DNA from: Bifidobacterium gallicum DSM 20093 = LMG 11596 | Lineage (GTDB): Bacteria; Actinomycetota; Actinomycetes; Actinomycetales; Bifidobacteriaceae | Direction of reading: 5' to 3' | DNA: 64,000 nt | Assembly (NCBI RefSeq): GCF_000741205.1 | Contig: NZ_JGYW01000003.1 | Coordinates: 1-64,000, forward strand | Part shown: one piece after another, positions 54,680 through 64,000 of the stretch | Numbering within the stretch: the first letter of the stretch is position 1 | How the letters are laid out: each line of letters begins with the position of its first letter | Position numbers and translations under genes: made by a program | The notes under the pieces: model-generated | Database searches by the model: none | What the model was told of the DNA's origin: nothing | What the model saw: the letters and a program-made list of their open reading frames with translations, nothing else

Positions 54680-55065
54680 GTACCACCGTGGTACAAACAC
54701 GACACAAGTACCCGCAATCCGTACCGTTTCTGTACCACCGTGGTACAAACACAATACGGATTTCAGGCCAAATGTACCGCTTTCGTACCACCGTGGTACA
54801 AACACGACACAAACGAGCCAAAATCCGTAGCGCCAACGTACCACCGTGGTACAAACGCGATACGAATAGGGACCATCCGTACCGGATTTGTACCACCGTG
54901 GTACAAACGCGATACACGCACGAGCCATATCCGCAGCGAATCCACGTCACAGCAATGCAAACGCAATACAGAAGCAAGCCAAACGTGAGGCCCCTTACCA
55001 GTCCAGCACAACAAACCTCCGCTTTGGCTACGGGAACTGACGTCTACTTGCCGGCCCAGCGCAAC
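54680..55065. repeat. Palindrome array (third locus): five perfect GTACCACCGTGGTAC copies, then decayed copies
   Basis: Identical palindromes begin at 54680, 54732, 54785, 54838 and 54890, steps 52, 53, 53, 52 bp (mean 52.5). In-phase decayed copies follow near 54995 (TTACCAGTCCAGCAC) and 55048 (TTGCCGGCCCAGC), the latter two of type B flavour. Flanks share ACAAACACGACAC-like words. Confidence 0.92.
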
Positions 55066-55520
55066 AGACCACCATTGTGGTGGCCAAGTGCGGCCTGTTC
55101 TGACCGCAACGGATTACAACAGCCATAGTTCCACGCCCAGTTGCTCACTCCTATATCCACTATCCAGCCGCTGCCCAAACCCACCTTGACGCATACGACG
55201 CACACACGGATTGCATATCGAATCGCCCGCCCCTACTCTTTCCATCCCTCCCACCAAGTCGAACACGCTTTGGCCCGCGGCACGCACCGCATGTCGCGCC
55301 ACCCCCATCTGGCGGTCGTTGTCGTTAGTATGGTGGCCAATCGCACAGTGATGCCGAACAACAGCACCGCCATGCAGGCCAGGTGCGGCGGCACTTGGTG
55401 CATCGCCGCACCAAAGCCCAGCCATGCCACAGCGCCACCGACAGGCAGCGCCGTAGCGCCACCACACCGGCAGCGCTGTAGCGCAGATAGCCGTTTTGAG
55501 ATGAAGGAGGAGTCTCGCAT
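55066..55520. other. Gap before alpha-glucosidase
   Basis: About 450 bp without a supported gene. It contains a short tandem repeat (GGCAGCGCCGTAGCGC at 55444 and GGCAGCGCTGTAGCGC at 55469) and a good ribosome binding site AAGGAGGAG just before the gene. No clear promoter or LacI-type operator was seen. Confidence 0.4.
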
Positions 55521-57272
55521 ATGACCAACAACAACACGTTCGCCGACTGGTGGAAACAAGCCGTGGTCTACCAGGTGTACCCGCGCAGTTTCAAAGACAT
55601 GAATGGTGACGGCTTGGGAGATATCGCAGGCATTACCGACCGCATGCCCTATTTGCATGAGCTCGGCGTGGACGCGATCTGGCTTTCGCCGTTCTATCCG
55701 TCCGAGCTGGCCGACGGCGGCTACGACGTGATCGACTACCGCAACGTCGATCCGCGCCTCGGCACGCTCGACGACTTCGACGCAATGATCACCGCCGCGC
55801 ACAAGGCCGGCATCAAAGTCGTCGTCGACATTGTGCCCAACCACACGTCCGACCATCACGTTTGGTTCCAGGAGGCGTTGGCCAGCAAGCCCGGTTCTCC
55901 GGCACGCGAGCGCTACATTTTCCGTGACGGCCAGGGTGAGCATGGCGAGTTGCCGCCCAACGGCTGGCAGTCCGTGTTCGGCGGTTCGGCTTGGCAGCAG
56001 GTGCCCGACGGCCAGTGGTATCTGCATCTGTTCACGAAGGAGCAGCCCGACCTCAACTGGAAGAATCCCGAGGTGCATCAGGATTTCAAGGAAACGTTGC
56101 GGTTCTGGTCCAAGCGCGGCGTTGACGGCTTCCGTATCGATGTGGCGCATGGCTTGGCCAAGGATTTGGACTCGCGCCCGCTGGCTGAGCTTGGTGAGCT
56201 CTATTCCGTGCAAAACCTCGACAGTCCCGACGGTCAGCATCCGCTGTGGGACCGTCCGGAAGTGCACGACATCTACCGTGAGTGGAATGAAGTGTTCAAT
56301 GAGTTCAACCCGCCGCGTTTCGCGGTGGCTGAGGCGTGGGTTACGCCCGAGCATCAACATCTGTATGCGCGCGAGGATGAGCTCGGCCAGATTTTCAACT
56401 TTGAGTTTGCGAAGGCCGACTGGTTCGCGAAGGATTTCCGCACGGCCATTGTGGAGGGCTTGCAGTCGGCGCAGGATTCGGGCACCACAACTACTTGGGT
56501 CATGAGCAACCATGACGTGCCGCGTCATGCTTCACGATACGGCCTTCCGCAGGTTGAGACGCCTCAGTATCACCGTTTGGCCAATGACTGGCTGTTGCGT
56601 AGCGGCACGAGTTACGTCGAGGATCGTGAGCTCGGCGCGCGCCGTTCACGCGCGGCGCTGCTGATGGAACTTGGGTTGCCGGGTTCGGTGTACGTCTATC
56701 AGGGTGAGGAGCTTGGCCTTCCCGAGGTCGCGACGATTCCTTGGGACCGTCTTGAAGATCCCGTCGCGTTCAATACGGACCACGGTTATGCCGAGAAGGG
56801 CCGCGACGGCTGCCGCGTGCCGTTGCCGTGGGATTCGTCCGATCTGCCCGAACCCGCGCTCTGGGATGAGACGTTTGGTGAAGGCTCGACGGGTTCGTTC
56901 GGCTTCTCGCCGGCCGGTTCGGCTGACCCGCATCTGCCGCAGCCCTTGTGGTTCAAGGACTATTGCGCCGACGTGGAGCACACCGATCCGGCTTCGATGC
57001 TCAATCTGTACCGTCGCGCGCTGGCGATCCGTCAGTCGCTGCTCACGTCGACACGCAGCCTTGACTTCACGTGGTTCCCGACTGTGGAATTTGGTGAGCA
57101 GGTCATCGCTTATTCGCGTCCGATGCACGACGAGACCGGCGACCGGTTCGCTTGCATCGTCAACTTCGGTGCCGAACCCGTGATGCTGCCCAACGGCGAG
57201 CTGTTGCTCAAGTCATCGCCGTTCGACGGTTATGCGCTGCCAACCGACACGGCCGTGTGGATGCGCGTCTGA
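55521..57272 (+). CDS. Alpha-glucosidase (GH13 oligo-1,6/alpha-1,4-glucosidase type)
   Basis: A 583-residue cytoplasmic GH13 enzyme cleaving glucose from short alpha-glucosides. The start ATG 55521 follows AAGGAGGAG. Motifs: WWKQAVVYQVYPRSFKDMNG, VDIVPNHTSDHH (about 102), catalytic Asp207 (VDGFRIDVAHG), Glu271 (FAVAEAWVTP) and Asp332 (WVMSNHDVPRH). VAEAW and SNHDVPR resemble bifidobacterial AglA/AglB-type alpha-glucosidases, but alpha-1,4 versus alpha-1,6 preference cannot be settled by eye. It is divergent from the binding-protein gene at 52706, 1.5 kb away. Confidence 0.92.
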   Translation: MTNNNTFADWWKQAVVYQVYPRSFKDMNGDGLGDIAGITDRMPYLHELGVDAIWLSPFYPSELADGGYDVIDYRNVDPRLGTLDDFDAMITAAHKAGIKVVVDIVPNHTSDHHVWFQEALASKPGSPARERYIFRDGQGEHGELPPNGWQSVFGGSAWQQVPDGQWYLHLFTKEQPDLNWKNPEVHQDFKETLRFWSKRGVDGFRIDVAHGLAKDLDSRPLAELGELYSVQNLDSPDGQHPLWDRPEVHDIYREWNEVFNEFNPPRFAVAEAWVTPEHQHLYAREDELGQIFNFEFAKADWFAKDFRTAIVEGLQSAQDSGTTTTWVMSNHDVPRHASRYGLPQVETPQYHRLANDWLLRSGTSYVEDRELGARRSRAALLMELGLPGSVYVYQGEELGLPEVATIPWDRLEDPVAFNTDHGYAEKGRDGCRVPLPWDSSDLPEPALWDETFGEGSTGSFGFSPAGSADPHLPQPLWFKDYCADVEHTDPASMLNLYRRALAIRQSLLTSTRSLDFTWFPTVEFGEQVIAYSRPMHDETGDRFACIVNFGAEPVMLPNGELLLKSSPFDGYALPTDTAVWMRV

Positions 57273-57314
57273 GTTGTGGGGTGGAGACGGCACGGTCGCG
57301 GTAGCAGAAATCAA

Positions 57315-58004
57315 TTAAAAATTCCACTCCTCGATGACCGTGTCGCCCTTGTAGAACCCGAGACGGCACAGGTGGGCCGTGTCGAGACGCAGGTGACGGG
57401 CCGAACGCGGGTCCTCGCCGAGGAACTGCGTCGTTAAGATGCGCAGGATGTGCGCATGGGCCACGAACAGCACGTCGCGACCCTGCATGAGTGCCGGGCG
57501 TGCGGCTTCGATGGCCCGCGAGGCGCGCGCGGCCGCCACTTCCAGCAGTTCCCCCTCGCCGTTGACCACGTGCACGGTCGAGCCGTCCGGCATGATTTCC
57601 GTACGCTCGCCCGAAAACTGCAGCGGCACCCCCTCGGGCCCCTCACGCCATACGTCCCACGGCGAGCCGAGGGCCTCGGAAATTTGCACTCGTGTGCGGC
57701 CTTCCGCACGGCCGTAATCCCATTCAGCAAGTTCGTCAAGCACCTGGTGTGTCGGGAAGCCGGCCAGGGCCGCCGTTTCCTGCGCGCGCACGAGCGGACT
57801 CGTGAACACGTCTTGTGGCTCGAATCCGCGCGGGAAAATCGCACGCAGCCGCTCCCCTGCGGCCACGGCCTGCTGCCGGCCCGTTTCGGTCAATGTGATG
57901 TCTGTACGGCCCGTATATTGCCCGCTTTCGCTCCATACGGTCTGTCCGTGGCGCAACAGCACCAGCGTTCCCGGCGTCACTTCTTGTTGTGCGAACGGCA
58001 TCAT
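57315..58004 (-). CDS. Histidine phosphatase (phosphoglycerate-mutase-like)
   Basis: A 229-residue cytoplasmic enzyme of the histidine phosphatase superfamily. The phospho-accepting His19 is in LLRHGQTVWS, with further signature residues in TSPLVRAQETA, LAEWDYGRAEG and VAHAHILRILTT. The small size and GQYTGRTDITLTETGRQQA pattern fit a cofactor-dependent mutase or acid phosphatase; the substrate is unknown. ATG 58004 follows AGGAGATC; the next codon is also ATG. It is convergent with the alpha-glucosidase gene (42 bp apart). Confidence 0.88.
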   Translation of the reverse strand: MMPFAQQEVTPGTLVLLRHGQTVWSESGQYTGRTDITLTETGRQQAVAAGERLRAIFPRGFEPQDVFTSPLVRAQETAALAGFPTHQVLDELAEWDYGRAEGRTRVQISEALGSPWDVWREGPEGVPLQFSGERTEIMPDGSTVHVVNGEGELLEVAAARASRAIEAARPALMQGRDVLFVAHAHILRILTTQFLGEDPRSARHLRLDTAHLCRLGFYKGDTVIEEWNF

Positions 58005-58207
58005 GATCTCCTGCTTCGTTGCGTGGCCTCAAATATGTTCATCCTATGCCAACTTCGCGTTGTTCACGAGCGTTATTTCGGTTTCTTCATGGTTTATGCT
58101 GATTTCTATTTCTGTTGGGGAGAGCATGGCGTCCCGACCTTCACAAACTCAGTCCGTTTCTAGCAAGTGCCCAATCTTTGGACTGTTCAGTGACATACAC
58201 TGGACAC

Positions 58208-58675
58208 ATGAGCTTAACAATCAAGAACACACGCGGCTCGGCCGTGGCGGCGCTCGACAAGGCCGATGCCAAACTGGTCAAGGCTGATGCCGAAGCATCC
58301 CACCAGGAACAAGGGTTGTCGTCCACAGCCGGCAACGTGATCAACTCACTGCACAAGGTCGACAACAAAGTCAACGGTCTGGCCGCCGCGCGCCGTCGCG
58401 ATCCCGATACGCTTGGAGACAAGATTGCGAAATCGGCCGTCCCGTCGTTGGCCGGCATGGCTGCCGGACGTATTTTCCAAACGGTGTGGGATCGCATCAT
58501 GGACAAGATTCATCCAAGTCCCGTAGACGACGAGCAGGACCATAAGACCGGCATCATCGGCAGCCTCGTGTTCGCCGCACTGTCGGCCGCCTTCGTAGCC
58601 GTGGTCACGCAGCTGTCCGACCGTGGCACGATCGCCGCCATCCACAAAATGCAGTCCAAACGCAAGAAGCGCTGA
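58208..58675 (+). CDS. DUF4235-like small membrane protein
   Basis: 155 residues of unknown function. A charged N-terminal half (AVAALDKADAKLVKADAEAS) leads into GMAAGRIFQTVWDRIMDKIHP and a membrane helix IIGSLVFAALSAAFVAVVTQL, then a basic tail QSKRKKR. The WDRIM...HPSPVDDEQ step before the helix resembles DUF4235 proteins of actinobacteria. ATG 58208 lies seven bases after TACACT and has no ribosome binding site, so it may be leaderless; an upstream in-frame opening is not supported. Confidence 0.65.
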   Translation: MSLTIKNTRGSAVAALDKADAKLVKADAEASHQEQGLSSTAGNVINSLHKVDNKVNGLAAARRRDPDTLGDKIAKSAVPSLAGMAAGRIFQTVWDRIMDKIHPSPVDDEQDHKTGIIGSLVFAALSAAFVAVVTQLSDRGTIAAIHKMQSKRKKR

Positions 58676-58731
58676 GTGGGGCTGCGTGCAATAGCGGTTT
58701 TCTGTGGATGGCTGATTTTTGCCAGGTTTCG

Positions 58732-58760
58732 TTGGCATCAGGAGGGTTCGCCTTGATAAT
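58732..58760 (+). promoter_or_regulatory. Promoter of nitroreductase gene
   Basis: TTGGCA (58732-58737), a 17-bp spacer, GATAAT (58755-58760). The ATG at 58767 coincides with the predicted start of transcription, implying a leaderless message. Confidence 0.65.
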
Positions 58761-58766
58761 GAGGGT

Positions 58767-59543
58767 ATGGCAGAAATAATTCATAATCAAACTGTTGATG
58801 CACTACTGAACCGTTGTTCAATTCGAGCGTTCGAACCGGACGAAATTGACGATGATACGATTGCGACGCTGGAACTGTGCGCACAGCACGCGCCGTCGAG
58901 CATGTATCTGAACGATTGGTCGGCAATCCGAATTACGGACCCCGAAAAACGGCGGAAGTTGGCCGAAATCGGACGGCAGTCGTATATCGGAACCGCGCCG
59001 CTGCTCTATATTTTTGTGATTGACGAACACCGTAACGCGCAGATTGCGCAACGGATGGGCGTGGATGTGGAGTCCGGCGAGTTCACGCTTAACACAAGCT
59101 ACCGATTCACGCAAGCGCAGAACGACGCCACGCTCGCGCTGCAGGCGATGGCCACGGCGGCCGAATCGCTCGGGCTGGGAAGCGTCGTGCTCGGAACCGT
59201 GCTCGGCGATATCGATGCCGTTATCGACCTGCTTGAGTTGCCGCAGTTCACGTACCCCGTGCTCGGCCTGGCGCTCGGCAAGCCAGCGCAACAGCCGGAA
59301 GTCAAGCCGCGCATGCCGCGCGAAGTGCAGTTCATGGAGAACAGCTACTTTGGCGACGAACTGACCACGCGAACGCGCATGGAAGCGTTCGATGCCGAGG
59401 TGCACACGTATTACGATCTGCGTAATGACGGCCGGCCGGAAGAGACGTTCAGCAAGCAGATCGCGAAGAAAGCTGTGGCACAAGGTGTGCTCCAGAGCGG
59501 TCTGGACCATGCCAAGCGGCAGGGGTTCCGGTTGGATCGCTGA
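58767..59543 (+). CDS. Nitroreductase-family oxidoreductase
   Basis: A 258-residue FMN-dependent NAD(P)H oxidoreductase. Typical features: the N-terminal LLNRCSIRAFEPDEIDDD (FMN-phosphate contact Arg), APSSMYLNDWSAIRI, ALQAMATAAESLGLGSVVLG, and the YPVLGLALGKPAQQPEVKPR segment near the end of the fold. An extra C-terminal helix region (ETFSKQIAKKAVAQGVLQSG) resembles NfsA/FRP-type enzymes. The physiological substrate, such as a quinone or nitroaromatic, is unknown. ATG 58767 is supported by the promoter position. Confidence 0.9.
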   Translation: MAEIIHNQTVDALLNRCSIRAFEPDEIDDDTIATLELCAQHAPSSMYLNDWSAIRITDPEKRRKLAEIGRQSYIGTAPLLYIFVIDEHRNAQIAQRMGVDVESGEFTLNTSYRFTQAQNDATLALQAMATAAESLGLGSVVLGTVLGDIDAVIDLLELPQFTYPVLGLALGKPAQQPEVKPRMPREVQFMENSYFGDELTTRTRMEAFDAEVHTYYDLRNDGRPEETFSKQIAKKAVAQGVLQSGLDHAKRQGFRLDR

Positions 59544-59577
59544 GATAGCGGCGAATCTGTGACGGATAATCCCGAAC

Positions 59578-59614
59578 GAAGAGGGGCCTTACCTTCATTG
59601 GTGAGGCCCTTCTG
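59578..59614 (+). terminator. Stem-loop after nitroreductase gene
   Basis: AAGAGGGGCCTTACC pairs imperfectly with GGTGAGGCCCTTCT; the T-run is weak. It may serve both convergent genes. Confidence 0.5.
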
Positions 59615-59656
59615 CTTATCTGCGACGGCAGTATTTCTAGGAGGAACTCACGGCCG

Positions 59657-59908
59657 TTACCGGTGGCGCGGCTTGAAGCCTTTCTTGCGGGAGTGAGGAC
59701 GCTTGCCCGAGCGCTGTGTGAAGGGCGGAAGCACGGCTTGCGGATTGCGGTGGGTCAGATGCCAGGTATGGCAGAATTCGCACTGGTAAACCCAAAGCTC
59801 GGTATGGCGCTCGATTCTACTTTGCTCAGCTGCTTGCAAGGCCGTGACCTTGTCGTGATACATGATCTTGTTGGTGGACTCGCAACGCTTGGGCACAAAG
59901 TAATACAT
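59657..59908 (-). CDS. Small zinc-ribbon-like protein of unknown function
   Basis: 83 residues. It starts at ATG 59908 (MYYFVPKRCESTNKIMYHDK) after AAGGA. The middle has YQCEFCHTWHLTHR, a CxxC...WHLT motif common in small actinobacterial and phage proteins thought to bind zinc. The C-terminus is strongly basic (SGKRPHSRKKGFKPRHR), suggesting nucleic-acid contact. No partner gene is evident. Function not known. Confidence 0.65.
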   Translation of the reverse strand: MYYFVPKRCESTNKIMYHDKVTALQAAEQSRIERHTELWVYQCEFCHTWHLTHRNPQAVLPPFTQRSGKRPHSRKKGFKPRHR

Positions 59909-60349
59909 GCTGCCATCCTTGCACAAGGGTGCTATGTCTATTGCTGAGGGGTTGATGCGGGATATGCGGGGCTGGGAAAGTGGCGCTGATGGTGGGAAGC
60001 TGCGGTTCCCGGGCGCAAACCGCGTCCCTCCTGACCGGTCTGGTCAGGAAAGGTGTGGTTTCCGGGTGTAAAGCGCGTCCCCGCTGACCAGGCTGGCCAG
60101 GAAGCATGCAGTTCAAAGGCTTAAAGTGCATCCCTGCTGGCCGGCCTGGTCAGGAAAGGTGCGGTTAGGGGTTCCGGATGCGGCTTGCTCCTGCCGGTCC
60201 CGTGCCTCCGGATCGCGTCCCGTCCCCAAAACGCGTCCCCGCTGACCATGCTGGTCAGGAAAGCTACGGTTACATGGTGCAAAGCGTGTGCCTCCTGGCC
60301 TGTCTGGTCGGGTGGGAGGCGGTTTCATGCCAGGGTTGGTTTCGGGTAT
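59909..60349. other. Gap carrying fourth palindrome array
   Basis: No gene is supported between the small zinc-ribbon gene and the rRNA operon end. The palindrome array occupies 60031-60311. Confidence 0.5.
60031..60311. repeat. Palindrome array (fourth locus), six copies, period about 53 bp
   Basis: Cores begin at 60031 (CTGACCGGTCTGGTCAG), 60084, 60137, 60191 (decayed), 60242 (CTGACCATGCTGGTCAG) and 60295; steps 53, 53, 54, 51, 53 bp. Flanking blocks AAACCGCGTCCC and AGGAAAGGTG match the orientation of the 52-kb array. It ends about 40 bp before the rRNA terminator. Confidence 0.85.
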
Positions 60350-60381
60350 GAAAAAAGGCACCCTGTGGGGGTGCCTTTGAA
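60350..60381 (-). terminator. rRNA operon terminator
   Basis: On the minus strand AAAGGCACCC pairs with GGGTGCCTTT, followed by TTTTC; it lies right after the 5S gene. Confidence 0.85.
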
Positions 60382-60390
60382 GTGTGGGTT

Positions 60391-60507
60391 GCGGCGGTGT
60401 GCTACTCTCCCGCGTCCTCTCGGACGCAGTACCATCGCCGTGCCAGGTCTTAGCTTCCGGGTTCGGAATGGGTCCGGGCGTTTCCCCTGGGCCATGGCCG
60501 CCGCAAA
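60391..60507 (-). rRNA. rrf: 5S ribosomal RNA
   Basis: A 117-nt sequence whose ends pair (TGCGGCGG with CCGCCGCA). It contains the conserved 5S loop CCATTCCGAACCCGGAAGCT (minus strand) and GATGGTACTG, ending in GGGAGAGTAG-CACACCGCCG. It lies between the 23S 3' end and a terminator. End positions are accurate to a few bases. Confidence 0.93.
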
Positions 60508-60689
60508 ATCTTCTATTATACCCTTCCCCGTGCGGGGGGATTGGTGTTGGCGGTTTGGGGACCGGCGGGTGGACGCGGATGGTATCGTGATGTGCTCGGG
60601 GATTGTTTGTGTCGTCCCGCGTGCGCGGGGGATTGTCCTGGTGTCTTGCGCAGGGATTCTTGCGTGTTCCCAACCGTGAAGGGTTGGGG
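60508..60689 (-). other. 23S-5S internal transcribed spacer
   Basis: About 180 bp with no tRNA that I can see. Confidence 0.6.
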
Positions 60690-63772
<3,083 letters not shown>

Positions 63773-64000
63773 CCCGCAAGACCACACGAAAAACACCAGA
63801 CAACACGCCAACCATCCCAACAAGGGACAGCCGGCGTCATCGACACAAAAAATAATGATCACAAAACGATAAACAACAACTACAACGAACCACCACCCCC
63901 AACAGGGGACGGCGGCCGCAGTACCAAGCGAACACACGAACCACGAAAAACCCGCGGCCGTGTGACGCTCGCGTCCACTCTCCAGTTCTCAAACCACCAA
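63773..64000 (-). other. 16S-23S spacer, partial
   Basis: Spacer DNA up to the window edge, with processing-stem-like sequence near 63905-63960; no tRNA seen. The 16S gene lies outside. Confidence 0.6.

Overview
The window looks like a chromosomal segment of a high-GC actinobacterium, most probably Bifidobacterium. The evidence is an actinobacterial ribonuclease E/G – bL21 – bL27 – ObgE – ProB gene set, sortase-assembled pilus genes with bifidobacterial-style FimA pilins, two LacI-controlled malto-oligosaccharide clusters whose operators carry a TTGCAAACGT half-site, and bifidobacterial-type 5S and 23S rRNA. I cannot name the species.

Layout. 1-340: the 3' end of a TnpB-carrying IS200/IS605-type element. 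723-5330: a large LPXTG-like adhesin with a fibro-slime domain. 5882-8770: ribonuclease E/G. 9471-19038: a sortase pilus locus (huge tip-type adhesin, FimA backbone pilin, class C sortase, minor pilin). 19039-22245: gene-free DNA with nested inverted repeats, a 633-bp pyrimidine tract containing one adenine, a 1.8-kb array of palindromes spaced at about 53 bp, and a G-rich segment. 22246-23949: a second FimA pilin without its own sortase. 24289-24909: rplU-rpmA. 24997-27004: a truncated adhesin remnant plus another minor-pilin-like gene. 27320-31671: obgE, proB and an aminotransferase. 31730-33652: a complete IS200/IS605 element (tnpA/tnpB).

33829-48286 is a starch/maltodextrin region: a LacI regulator, a TraX-like membrane protein, type I pullulanase, MalG, MalF, MalE, a GH13 hydrolase, a HAD phosphatase, MalQ and a DUF624 protein. 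48540-57272 holds a second sugar ABC system (two permeases, LacI regulator, binding lipoprotein) and an alpha-glucosidase. Outside sugars would be captured by the two lipoproteins, imported by their permeases, and cut or rearranged in the cytoplasm by pullulanase, MalQ and the two GH13 enzymes. The LacI proteins probably act at the operators seen upstream of malE, malQ, both lacI genes and the second binding protein. 57315-59908 carries four small genes. 60391-64000 is the 5S-23S end of an rRNA operon read on the minus strand; its 16S lies beyond the window.

The most unusual feature is a family of palindromic repeats (core ACCA-N3-TGGT) spaced at 52-54 bp, about five helical turns, in four separate intergenic arrays (19975-21751, 52040-52318, 54680-55065, 60031-60311). 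In two of them a pyrimidine-rich tract precedes five copies of GTACCACCGTGGTAC. Also notable are a perfect LexA/SOS-type box on a good promoter in front of obgE, a pilus adhesin whose SpaA-like domain is split by Ig-like and starch-binding-like domains, and pilus genes lying between rne and rplU and between rpmA and obgE. All calls are by reading the sequence; no database search was possible.
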